Positions 1-8,281 of a stretch of 64,000 nucleotides of DNA are shown in pieces. The stretch's first letter is position 1. Each line of letters begins with the position of its first letter. Under the pieces are notes generated by a model, which searched no databases, had not been told where the DNA came from, and saw nothing but the letters and a program-made list of their open reading frames with translations. The position numbers were made by a program, and so were the translations under genes. The stretch is from Paracoccaceae bacterium. Its GTDB lineage: Bacteria; Pseudomonadota; Alphaproteobacteria; Rhodobacterales; Rhodobacteraceae. Location: contig JAIXPH010000064.1 of the NCBI GenBank assembly GCA_027486345.1, positions 1-64,000 on the forward strand. The letters are read 5' to 3'.

Positions 1-3000
1 CCCGTCGTCTCGCCCGTCTCGCCGCCGACCAGCAGTTCCTTGTTGCCGGTCACATAGCCCGACACATTGACCGGCCCCGTGGTCTGGGCCGAGGTGCCCG
101 ACCCGTCGTGATAGCCGACATAGCCCACGACAAAGGTGGTGTCCGAGGTCGCCGTGACCTGCACGTTGCCCCAATCGAAGCCATCGGCATTCGACACGCC
201 ATGACCCGAGGCATCGGTGAGTTCGACTTCCGGCGACAAGGGATTGCCGCTCGAATCGAAGACCCGATACATGAGCGCGTTGGTGTGGGATTGGCCATTC
301 ACCCAGACCGCGACGAAATTGCCGGACTCGCCCAAAGCCTCGATGACCGGGGGCCCGATCCACGGATGTTCCGCCGTCTGGTTGATCTGGATATCGGCCT
401 TGACGGTGAAGCCCGCATCGCCGGGGGTCTTGGTCGTGTCGATGATGCTGAAGTTCGGGTAGTCGGTACCGCCGGTGGCATTGGTTTCCACGTAGCCGAT
501 GACCACGCGGCCATTGCCCAGCGACTCGATCACGAAGTTGTCGGTGTCGTAGAAATTGCTGCCGTCCACCGCCGTGTTGCCGATGCGGAATTCATCGGTC
601 GAGGGCGTACCATCCGCGTTGAACACACGGCCTTGCAGCCACATCGAGGTGGTGTCGTCCGAGGCGCCGTTCTTGACCCAGACTGCCATGAAGCGGCCAT
701 CGTCCAGCGCGGTGATCGCGGGGGGGGATTCATAGACGGTGGTGTCGTTCTGCTGCATCTCGACATTGGCGCGCACCGTGCCGCCGTTGCTGTCGAGGAT
801 GGTGAAGACCGGCTCTTCGCCGCCCGCCTCGGCGCCGTTGCGGACATAGCCCACCACGACATTGCCGCCCGCCAGTTCCGTGACGGTGATCAGGGGCGTG
901 TCAAAGTGGTCCGACCCGTCGACCGCCCATGAGCCCACCTGGAACTCCGCACCCGCAGGGGTGCCGTCCTGATTGAAGATGCGGGCCTGAACGTCCATTT
1001 CGACGTTGTCTTCGTGCAGGCCGTTCTGGCTCCAGACAAAGAGGATGCGCCCGTCTTGCAGCACGGTCGTGACCGGCGGGGATTCGACGGCGGAATCCAC
1101 GATCGACGGGATTTCCACATTGGCGCGCAGGACGAAGCCGGGCGTTCCCGCCGCCGCCGGGTTCAGGATCGAGAAGACGGGTGTATCCTCGGCGACCTCG
1201 GCCCAGTTGCGCAGATAGCTAACCAGCACGTTGCCGTTGGGCAGCAGATCCACGGACAGGTTGTCGACGTCATAGCCATCGGTGCCATCCACGGCCCAGA
1301 GGCTGTCGAGGTTGATCTGACCGGTGGCCGGGCTGCCATCCGCATTCATGATGCGGGCGTTCAGCTTCATCACAAGGTTGTCGTCACCCTGCGCGCAATC
1401 GGACCAGATGTAGAGAATCCGCCCGTCGGCCAGCTCCACCATCTTGGGCGGGGACTGGTCGGTGGCGGTTTCGGTGTTCAACTGCACCGGATCGGGGCGC
1501 GGGAAGCCATCGGTTCCGGTGCCGCCCACGGCGGTCGTGCCGGGCTGGATGTCGTTCAGGATCAGGCGGTCATCGCCCGCCTCGCCCAGCACCGTGTCGG
1601 CGCCATTCACGCCGTTGATGGTATCGTTCCCAGCGCCGCCCCGGACCACATCGTCCACGCCATCGGCGCCATCGATGGAGTCGAACTGCGCGTCCACATA
1701 GCCCGCGCCGATGCTGTCCGCGCCCGCCGTGCCATCCACCACATCGCTGACGACAAAGCCGCCCGTCGGGTTCGAGGCGCTGATCGGACCCGAGGAGAAC
1801 ACGCCCGTGCCGCTGCCATCGTAATAGCCCACCCACGAGACGGTGAAGCTGTCATTGGTGCCGTTGTAGACGACGTTGACGTTGTCCCAGTCAAAGGCGT
1901 CATTGTTGGAAATGCCGGAGTCATTTGGCAGGGTCAGCACCATCTCGGGCGACAATCCGTTGCCGTTGACGTCGAAGACCCGGTATTTCAGTTCCATCGT
2001 ATGGGACTGGCCATCGGCCCAGACCGCCACGAAATTGCCGCTCGCCCCCAGCGCGGTGATCACCGGCGGCCCGATGCAATCGGCGTTCGGGGTGGACAGG
2101 GCGTTGATCTGCACATCCGACGTGACGGTAAAGCCCGCCTGTCCCGGTGACTTGGTGGTGTCGATGATGCTGAAGTTCGGGAATTCCGTCCCGCCCGTCG
2201 CCCCGGTCTCGACATAGCCGACGACCACGCGGCCCCCCGGCAGCGCGGTGATGGTGAAGTTGTCGGTGTCATAGCCGTCAAAACCGTCGACGGCGGAGTT
2301 ACCGATGCGGAATTCGCCGGTGGAGGGGCTGCCGTCGGCGTTGAAGATGCGACCCTGCAGGGTCATCGCGGCGTTGTTGTCGGACCCGGCCTCTTTCGAC
2401 CAGACCGCCATCCAGCGGCCATCGGCCAGCGCCACCATGGCCGGTGGCGACTCGACTCCGCCGGTATCGGTCTGCTGCATCTCGATGTTGGTGGCGATCA
2501 CGCCGCCGGTGGGGTTGAGCAGGGTGAACAGCGGCTCGTCGGTCTGGAGACCGAATTCGCCCGCCGAGCGGACATAGCCGATGACCAGATTGCCGCCCGC
2601 CAGCTTGGTGACGGTCATGTTGTCGACGTCGAAGAATTCGGTGCCGTCCACCGCCCAACCGGCGACGGAGTATTCGTTTCCGACCGGGGTGCCGTTGGGG
2701 GTGAACACCCGCGCGAACAGGTCAACCGTGTTGGTATTGTCGTTCAGCGCGTCCTTGGTCCAGACGAACAGGATATTGCCGTTATCCAGCACGGTGGTGA
2801 CGGGCGGCGATTCATAGACCGTGGTGTCATTGCTTTGGATCAGCACGTTCTGCGTGACGATGAAGCCCGCGTTGCCCGGGGCGACCGTCGGGTTGATGAT
2901 GCCGAACACCGGCTCATCCGTGCCGTCTGACGTGTTGCGCACGTAGCTGATGACGACATTGCCGTTGTTCAGCACGTCAAGGTCAAGGTTGTCCCAATCG

Positions 3001-3242
3001 TAGGCGTCCCAGCCATCGACCGCGACGAAGCTGTTGAGCGAGAATTGACCCGTCGCCGCCGTGCCGTCCGCGTTGAAGATGCGCCCCTGCACCTCCATGG
3101 AACTGCTGTTGTCCCAGGTCGCATTGTCGATCCAGATGTGCAGGATGCGCCCGTCGTTCAGGACCACCGTCTTCGGTGGCGACTGATCGCCTGCGGTGAT
3201 CGTGTTGATCGGGTCCAGCGTGGTGCTTCCGGTACCGGTCAT
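1..3242 (-). CDS. Large modular RTX-type secreted protein (C-terminus beyond left edge)
   Basis: An open minus-strand frame starts at ATG 3242, nine bases after an AGGA ribosome site, and runs off the left edge, so about 1080 N-terminal residues are visible. There is no Sec signal peptide, as expected for type I secretion. The protein is built from roughly 115-residue units sharing ESPP, DGR...VW, GRIFNADGTP.TGEF, AVDG.D.YD.DN and GYVR motifs. A block of such units starting near 3190 is repeated from about 1460, an offset of about 1.73 kb. Between the blocks (about 1565-1645) lie three RTX-like nonapeptides of GGAGNDTIN type, expected to bind calcium. The two blocks have diverged clearly at protein level, so the duplication is old. 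By family knowledge such proteins are extracellular adhesins or matrix proteins. A role with the neighbouring polysaccharide genes is inference. The secretion signal and any T1SS genes lie outside the window. Confidence 0.8.
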   Translation of the reverse strand, partial: MTGTGSTTLDPINTITAGDQSPPKTVVLNDGRILHIWIDNATWDNSSSMEVQGRIFNADGTAATGQFSLNSFVAVDGWDAYDWDNLDLDVLNNGNVVISYVRNTSDGTDEPVFGIINPTVAPGNAGFIVTQNVLIQSNDTTVYESPPVTTVLDNGNILFVWTKDALNDNTNTVDLFARVFTPNGTPVGNEYSVAGWAVDGTEFFDVDNMTVTKLAGGNLVIGYVRSAGEFGLQTDEPLFTLLNPTGGVIATNIEMQQTDTGGVESPPAMVALADGRWMAVWSKEAGSDNNAAMTLQGRIFNADGSPSTGEFRIGNSAVDGFDGYDTDNFTITALPGGRVVVGYVETGATGGTEFPNFSIIDTTKSPGQAGFTVTSDVQINALSTPNADCIGPPVITALGASGNFVAVWADGQSHTMELKYRVFDVNGNGLSPEMVLTLPNDSGISNNDAFDWDNVNVVYNGTNDSFTVSWVGYYDGSGTGVFSSGPISASNPTGGFVVSDVVDGTAGADSIGAGYVDAQFDSIDGADGVDDVVRGGAGNDTINGVNGADTVLGEAGDDRLILNDIQPGTTAVGGTGTDGFPRPDPVQLNTETATDQSPPKMVELADGRILYIWSDCAQGDDNLVMKLNARIMNADGSPATGQINLDSLWAVDGTDGYDVDNLSVDLLPNGNVLVSYLRNWAEVAEDTPVFSILNPAAAGTPGFVLRANVEIPSIVDSAVESPPVTTVLQDGRILFVWSQNGLHEDNVEMDVQARIFNQDGTPAGAEFQVGSWAVDGSDHFDTPLITVTELAGGNVVVGYVRNGAEAGGEEPVFTILDSNGGTVRANVEMQQNDTTVYESPPAITALDDGRFMAVWVKNGASDDTTSMWLQGRVFNADGTPSTDEFRIGNTAVDGSNFYDTDNFVIESLGNGRVVIGYVETNATGGTDYPNFSIIDTTKTPGDAGFTVKADIQINQTAEHPWIGPPVIEALGESGNFVAVWVNGQSHTNALMYRVFDSSGNPLSPEVELTDASGHGVSNADGFDWGNVQVTATSDTTFVVGYVGYHDGSGTSAQTTGPVNVSGYVTGNKELLVGGETGETT

Positions 3243-3359
3243 GGGCGCGTTCCTGTCATGGGGGCCGCGGAGGGGCGGCGGCCGAAGGTCACTTGGCAAA
3301 CAAAACGGGAGAGACCCCGCGCGCCGGGCGCAGCGGGGCGACGGCCGCAAAGCCGGACA

Positions 3360-3381
3360 CCCGCTTGCATCGGCAAGCGGG
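3360..3381. repeat. Perfect hairpin in RTX leader region
   Basis: Arms CCCGCTTGC and GCAAGCGGG (9 bp) enclose the loop ATCG. No T-run follows on either strand, so a simple intrinsic terminator is unlikely. Located 120-140 bases upstream of the RTX start, it may lie in the mRNA leader. Confidence 0.4.
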
Positions 3382-3733
3382 GTGGCATGGCGGTGATCAG
3401 GGTGGGGGTCCCAGCCCGCGACGGCCCCCCAGCGGGGCGGTCAGGTGGGAGGGAGGCGTTCACTCTGGACATCGGCGGCCCGGTCACTTGTCATGTTGCA
3501 CAACAAGACCTGCCGCCCACCCGAAGGGATGGATCGTGAGTGGCTGGCAGGCCATACGAGGGTTCCGGACATCCGGACGTCAGCCCAGATCACGCTCCGC
3601 CCCCACGGTCGCCATCCAAGCTGGTGTGTCATCTGACCAAACGGATGGGGTCTGTGCAGCGCGTCATCTCGATAAACGGAACGAGACGCAATGCAGGAAA
3701 GACAGCGCAGCACCTCGGAGGCGGCTTGCTACA

Positions 3734-3752
3734 ACCCCCGGTAAACGGGGGT
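3734..3752. repeat. Perfect GC hairpin upstream of RTX gene
   Basis: Arms ACCCCCG and CGGGGGT (7 bp) enclose the loop GTAAA. It could be an operator or a leader structure. No T-tract is present. Confidence 0.3.
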
Positions 3753-4009
3753 CATTCCGGCGAACTTCATTGAGTGTTAATGTTTATTGGCCTCTGGACC
3801 ACGCCACCCGACCACGACGGACCGGGTCATCCACCCTTTGGCTGTATTGGGTGGCCTTAAAGGCAGAAATCCATTGTTTCCGGAATTCGAAATAACGCGG
3901 CGTCATTTTCGCCGTCTGCGCCGCCTTGGCGGCACAGGCGCGTCGCCTCGGCCAGCCTGTCGGGCGAATCGGCGCTGTCCGATGGTGGCCGATTCGACAG
4001 GGTTGGCCC

Positions 4010-4783
4010 TCAGGTCTGGCCGTCGCCCTCGGTCGCGACGATTTCCGTCACCAGATCTCGCAGGGCATCGGCCCGGCTGCGCGAATAGCGCCACAATTCC
4101 ACCCGCAGCGACACGCCCGGCCAGCCACGCCGCGCCAAGGCGGCGGACGAGCCGTCATCATGCCACACCACCCCCTGCTGTCGCAGACGACGGATGGTGC
4201 GCGCATGGTCGCCAGACGAGATCACCTGCCGCTCCTCGGCCCCTGCCCGTTCCATGAAGGCGGTCAGGTGGCGCACCAGATCGGCGGGCACCAGATGCAA
4301 TTGCGCGGCAAGCGCGATGTCCTCATCCGTCAGCGACAGGGCCTGATCGGAGTAGCCCTGCTTGCGGGTCGTCTCGACCACCCGGAACTCGCCCCGCGCG
4401 GTGAACAGGCCCAGATCGACATGCACCGGCCCGCTGTCTGCCAGACGGGTGAAGACGGGCATCAGGGCCTCGACCTCGGGGCGGGAGACATGGGCATGGG
4501 CAAACAGGCCGGCGACGGGGGCGCAAAGCTCAAAGGCCTTGTCGCCGTGGCGCATCCGCACCCATCCCTTCTGGCGCAAGGCATCCAGCGCGCGCCAGAC
4601 CGCGCCGCGCGGAATCTCCAGCCGCGCGACAAGATCAGCCAGCGTGACCGGCCCCAGACGGCACACGCCCTCCAGCACCTCCAGCAGGCGCAGCGCGGTG
4701 CTGTCCGGCGCCTCGGCGACCGGGGACGGGCGGGCCGAGACCGGCGTTTCGACTTTGCCTTGATGCGACACTCTTACCGGCAC
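4010..4783 (-). CDS. IclR-type winged-helix transcriptional regulator
   Basis: A 257-residue protein. Residues about 28-85 read as an IclR N-terminal winged helix (LRLLEVLEG..., DLVARLEIPRGAVWRALDALRQKGWV), followed by an effector-domain-like region with MPVFTRLADSGPVHVDLGLF and a second short segment near the C-terminus. IclR proteins usually repress or activate neighbouring catabolic genes in response to a small molecule; the ligand is unknown. The only in-frame start available is GTG at 4783, with a weak ribosome site, so the N-terminus is uncertain. It is divergent from the winged-helix/TPR regulator, with about 175 bases between them, so either may control the shared promoter region. Confidence 0.7.
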   Translation of the reverse strand: MPVRVSHQGKVETPVSARPSPVAEAPDSTALRLLEVLEGVCRLGPVTLADLVARLEIPRGAVWRALDALRQKGWVRMRHGDKAFELCAPVAGLFAHAHVSRPEVEALMPVFTRLADSGPVHVDLGLFTARGEFRVVETTRKQGYSDQALSLTDEDIALAAQLHLVPADLVRHLTAFMERAGAEERQVISSGDHARTIRRLRQQGVVWHDDGSSAALARRGWPGVSLRVELWRYSRSRADALRDLVTEIVATEGDGQT

Positions 4784-4959
4784 TCCGCGCGATCACCCCA
4801 CCACAGCCCGCCCTGCCTGAGCGGCCGAGACCGTGGCAACCGTGTTGCAAAGCCGGGTGGCATGTCTATCTATACGCTGCGTGGCGCTTGTTTGCCCGCA
4901 GTTTTTTTGTGACCGACCGTTTGCCCTCGGCGATGCAGTGGACGAGGGATGTGAGCCAG

Positions 4960-6507
4960 ATGCCGCAAGATACCCCCCCTTCAGCGCCCGGCTCCCACGC
5001 GGTCCTCGGGCTGGATGACCTGCGGTGTGATCCCGTGACCGGCGCATTGGCGACCCGTACGGATGTGGTGCAGGTCGGGCCAAGGGGCGCGCGGATTCTG
5101 GCGCGGCTGCTGGAACAGCGCGGCCAGACCGTGCCGAAAGCCGACCTGATGTCGGCGGGATGGGGCGGCTACATCGTGGACGATGGCACCCTGGCCGTTG
5201 AGATCGCGTCATTGCGTGGGGCCCTGACCCGGCTTCTCGGCGGGATGGGCTGGATCGTGGCCATCCCCCACCAGGGCTATCGCCTGTCGCCCACCAGCCA
5301 TCCGACCGGTCGGAAGATGCCGGGGCGGTGGGAGATTCCGACCATCGGCGTTCTGGAGATGCAGACGGCATCGGACGAAATGACCGCCACGGCGGCGGAG
5401 GTGACCCGGACCGTGACCGCGACCTTGGCGCTGCACGCCGGCTTGTCGATCACGCCGGCCCACGTCGCCATGCTCGTCGCCGGACCCGAGGGGAACATGG
5501 CGGACCTTGGCCTGCGCTACCTGCTGCACAGCCATTTGCAGACGCAGGGCGGGCGGTGGCAGGTGTCGGTCGCGCTGCTGGAAACGGAGGGTCGCCAGCC
5601 GGTCTGGGCGCGGGAGTATGCGGGCCCCCTGCCCTTGACCCATGACCGGCAAGAGCGTCTGGCCGCCGAGGTGGTGCAGGCGCTGGACGTGCTCTTGGTG
5701 CGCGGGGATGAGGCGCGGATCGGCTATCCCCCCACCCGCAACCTGGTGGCATGGAGCCATTACATCCGGGGTCTGGGTCATGCCTATTGGCCGCGTCAGG
5801 ACATGCTCTGGGGCCATGAGGTGACCCTCGCGCTGGCCGAATGGACCAAGGCGCTGGCGATGGACCCGGACAATCCAGCGCTGCTGGCGACGGTCGGCGC
5901 AGGCCATGCCGTGCTGGCCGCCTATCCGTCGGTCGTCAGCCCCGCGCAGTCAGCGGCGGAAGCGCAGCGCCATCTGCAGGCCGCACTGGACCGTGACCCG
6001 GATCATCCGGTGGCGCTGGCCTTCCATGCAATGATGCTCTCCGAACTCGACCGTTTCGAGGTCGCCGTGGAAGTGGCCCGCCGCGCGATTCGTCTGGCAC
6101 CCCATGCCCCTGCGGTGACGGCGGTGGCGGCGGTCGCGCTCTGTGCCGCGGGTCTGCCGGAAGAGGCCATCCTTGCGATCGAGGGCACGTTGGCCGCAAC
6201 ACCCCATTTCCCGTCGATCTACAGCCCGCCCCTCGCGCGGGCCTGGCGCAGCGCGGGGCGGGTGGAGGACGCGATCCGTTTCCTCGAGGCGCTGAACCAG
6301 GAGCCGCACAAGTTTGACGGGCGCGAGCTGATCCTCGCCTATATGCAGGCCGGGCGTCATGAAGACGCGGTGAATGTGGCGACGCAGCTTTTGCTGTTGG
6401 AGCCGGGCTTCACCATTTCGGGCTGGCTGGCGACCCAGCACCGGGTGGATGCCGATGCCATCGCGCGCGATGCCGCTGCCCTGCGCGCCGTCGGTTTGCC
6501 GGAATGA
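4960..6507 (+). CDS. OmpR/CadC-type winged-helix regulator with TPR domain
   Basis: The N-terminal 100 residues form a Trans_reg_C winged helix (LDDLRCDPVTGAL, GPRGARILARLLEQRGQTVPKADLM, ending IPHQGYRLS). The remaining 400 residues are helical with TPR-like repeats (for example DNPALLATVGAGHAVLAAYP, DHPVALAFHAMMLSELDRFEVA). No transmembrane segment and no adenylate-cyclase domain are present, unlike CadC and many relatives, so this is probably a cytoplasmic one-component regulator that senses through the TPR region. I chose ATG 4960 because GAGGG lies 11 bases upstream. The frame is open back to TTG 4888, and ATG 4933 is also possible. Target genes are unknown. Confidence 0.7.
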   Translation: MPQDTPPSAPGSHAVLGLDDLRCDPVTGALATRTDVVQVGPRGARILARLLEQRGQTVPKADLMSAGWGGYIVDDGTLAVEIASLRGALTRLLGGMGWIVAIPHQGYRLSPTSHPTGRKMPGRWEIPTIGVLEMQTASDEMTATAAEVTRTVTATLALHAGLSITPAHVAMLVAGPEGNMADLGLRYLLHSHLQTQGGRWQVSVALLETEGRQPVWAREYAGPLPLTHDRQERLAAEVVQALDVLLVRGDEARIGYPPTRNLVAWSHYIRGLGHAYWPRQDMLWGHEVTLALAEWTKALAMDPDNPALLATVGAGHAVLAAYPSVVSPAQSAAEAQRHLQAALDRDPDHPVALAFHAMMLSELDRFEVAVEVARRAIRLAPHAPAVTAVAAVALCAAGLPEEAILAIEGTLAATPHFPSIYSPPLARAWRSAGRVEDAIRFLEALNQEPHKFDGRELILAYMQAGRHEDAVNVATQLLLLEPGFTISGWLATQHRVDADAIARDAAALRAVGLPE

Positions 6508-6774
6508 GAGTCCCGCGCTGACCGCCCCGCCACAGGATCGGCGCGTCTGTCCGGTTGACCCCGTTCGGGATACACGGCGCATTTCTATCCCAATGAGATA
6601 ACCTTAGGTCGGCGCGGCCCCTGTCGCGCAGCAGGTTTATGCCACCCACACCCATCCGATTGCGGGCGGGCAAGACCTCTGCCGAGGCGATTAAGCCTTT
6701 CCAGACAAAGCTATTTGCAGCGGCCTTCGGTAGCGAAGGGGCCTGTTGATCCCCTTTTGCCGCAAAGCTGAACC

Positions 6775-7239
6775 ATGTCGCCCCAACGTCTCTTTCAAAC
6801 CTTCATTCTGATTGTCTCGCTGATCCTGTCCCCTTTTCCCGGCGGCCGCGTTCACGCCCAGGGCCTTGGCGCCCTGATCATCCGAAATGATCTTGGCGGT
6901 CGGATTGACATCCGCGCGCAAGAAATCGCCCGTCTGCGCAGCGAGGGTCGCGCCGTGGAATTGCGGGGCGAGGCCTGTGTCTCTTCCTGCACGATGTATC
7001 TGGGTCTGGACAATGTCTGCGTCGATCCGCGCACGACCTTCGGCTTTCACGGGCCCAGCAGCTATGGCAAGCCGATGCCGCCGGAATACTTTGACTACTG
7101 GTCAAAGTTTCTGGCCAGCTATTACAAGAAGCCGCTCAGCGACTGGTTCCTGACAACAGCGCGCTTCGAATTGCACGACATCTACAATCTGCGTGGAAGC
7201 GAGTTGATCGAACTGGGCTACCGGCCCTGCCCGATCTAA
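6775..7239 (+). CDS. Secreted ClpP-like (COG3904-type) protein
   Basis: A 154-residue protein with a clear signal peptide (hydrophobic residues 8-20, cleavage near VHA-QG, about residue 29). The mature part contains GEACVSSCTMYLGL and FGFHGPSSYG. These match the small periplasmic ClpP/crotonase-like family that I recall as COG3904, in which a conserved SCT motif and FHGP segment occur. Whether it is proteolytic is unknown. The gene stands alone and faces convergently toward the small secreted protein at 7309-7542, with a shared hairpin between them. Confidence 0.6.
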   Translation: MSPQRLFQTFILIVSLILSPFPGGRVHAQGLGALIIRNDLGGRIDIRAQEIARLRSEGRAVELRGEACVSSCTMYLGLDNVCVDPRTTFGFHGPSSYGKPMPPEYFDYWSKFLASYYKKPLSDWFLTTARFELHDIYNLRGSELIELGYRPCPI

Positions 7240-7258
7240 GCAAGGTCTGGAAACGCAA

Positions 7259-7285
7259 TTGGGCTGCCCGATATGGACAGCCCAA
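7259..7285. terminator. Hairpin between convergent genes, likely bidirectional terminator
   Basis: TTGGGCTG (7259-7266) pairs with CAGCCCAA (7278-7285), extended by an inner CC/GG pair around the loop GATAT. On the minus strand the stem is followed by ATTGCGTTT. It sits just past the stop at 7239 and before the opposing stop at 7309. Confidence 0.5.
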
Positions 7286-7308
7286 GAGGCGCAGTAGACG
7301 GATCTGGA

Positions 7309-7542
7309 TCAGCGGGTGTTCACAACCGGCTTGCTAGGCGGGGTGACCGGAGGCACGACAACAGCAACGGTATTGTCGTCATCGCCCAGAACGAACGGCA
7401 CTGCGAAAAAGCTCACGACAACCGGAACCAACGGGAAAAAGTTGGTCGGGATCATAGTCCCAATGGGCTGGGGCGTCCCTTGAGCGAACGCCACCGACGG
7501 CGACAAGCCAGCAGCGATCAAAAGCACTTTGGCGAATTTCAT
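7309..7542 (-). CDS. Small secreted protein, unknown function (possible YjbE/GfcA-like)
   Basis: A 77-residue protein with a textbook signal peptide (MKFAKVLLIAAG..., cleavage after AFA, residue 20). A central hydrophobic stretch (about residues 34-52) is followed by an acidic DDDN turn and a Pro/Val-rich tail. AGAGG lies five bases before the ATG. It is the last gene of the yjbH-yjbF transcription unit, about 100 bases past yjbF. In the enterobacterial yjbEFGH and gfc operons a small secreted protein is also present, so an equivalent role is possible. Sequence similarity is not evident to me. Confidence 0.55.
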   Translation of the reverse strand: MKFAKVLLIAAGLSPSVAFAQGTPQPIGTMIPTNFFPLVPVVVSFFAVPFVLGDDDNTVAVVVPPVTPPSKPVVNTR

Positions 7543-7645
7543 TTTGCACCTCTATAAAAGACCTGACCTCCGTATAGCACAAGCCATACTTCCGATCAAT
7601 CTCTGACTTTAGGGTGGCTTCCGCCTGGATTGGGCCAGATCCCTG

Positions 7646-8281
7646 TCAGCGCGGCGCGCCGACAGGCACCTCGATCACCACATGGCCCGCGGCGGGGTCG
7701 ATCCACTGGCGGCTCTTGACGACATCTGCCCCCGCCTGCGTCCAATAGTCGTTCACCATTGAGGTCGATCCGCTGGAGCATGCCTCTTGCCAATGGCTTG
7801 CCGTCGATGGCTTGCCCGCACGCGTGATCTGTTCCGCAGCAGGGCCTGACATGCGGCAGGAAAACACCGTTTCCCGAACTTGGTTCTCGCCGGTCAAATG
7901 CTTGTAAAGCTTTTGATATTCGCGTGCGCCCTGCCCTGTCAGCGCGGCGCGCGTGTGGGTCGCATCGGCAATCAGCAGCGTGCGCCCGTGCCCTGCCGTG
8001 CGCACCAAGACGCCGCGATCAAGGGAAAGGCCCACGCCGTCCGGCGATTGCCAGCTTTCGACACTGCCGTTCACACCCGCCTTGCCCAGAAGCCCGGCAC
8101 TGCCTGCCGAAACGAATTCCGCGAACAGCAACGGTTGTTGTGCCTGCGAGAAATCCGTGGCCGCAAGCTGGGCCCGAATGGCCGCGACGTCCGGCCTTTG
8201 ACAGCCAGCCACGGCAAGCAGCAGCAGGCCAGACATCAGCGCCTTTGTGACGGTGCCCATCATTGCCAGAATCTCCCCCAA
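7646..8281 (-). CDS. yjbF: YjbF/GfcB-family lipoprotein
   Basis: A protein of up to 211 residues with a lipoprotein signal ending in the lipobox AVAGC (Cys about residue 27), then a domain with YSW-like repeats typical of the YjbF (GfcB/YmcC) family. Known members sit in group 4 capsule or Yjb exopolysaccharide operons and are thought to act in the outer membrane or periplasm during polysaccharide export. It overlaps the upstream yjbH-like gene by 22 bases, so the two are co-translated. ATGs at residues 7 or 8 are alternative starts. Family assignment is moderately firm because the YjbH partner is adjacent. Confidence 0.65.
   Translation of the reverse strand: MGEILAMMGTVTKALMSGLLLLAVAGCQRPDVAAIRAQLAATDFSQAQQPLLFAEFVSAGSAGLLGKAGVNGSVESWQSPDGVGLSLDRGVLVRTAGHGRTLLIADATHTRAALTGQGAREYQKLYKHLTGENQVRETVFSCRMSGPAAEQITRAGKPSTASHWQEACSSGSTSMVNDYWTQAGADVVKSRQWIDPAAGHVVIEVPVGAPR

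Larger units (their letters stand above)
3243..4009. other. Long intergenic region upstream of the RTX gene, no convincing gene
   Basis: About 770 bases separate the RTX start from the end of the IclR-type gene. The reading frames here are short, mutually overlapping and not family-like. The region holds two perfect GC-rich hairpins (3360-3381 and 3734-3752) and an A+T-richer patch near 3765-3790. It probably carries the promoter and regulatory sites of the RTX gene. Confidence 0.4.

Noticed and set aside
108-2217. Plus-strand frames opposite the RTX gene
   Set aside because: They are antisense shadows of the repetitive minus-strand gene, which is open throughout with clear repeat motifs.
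3243-4009. Overlapping frames of 60-200 residues as extra small genes
   Set aside because: They overlap on both strands, lack ribosome sites, and have the Arg/Pro-rich composition of non-coding GC-rich DNA.
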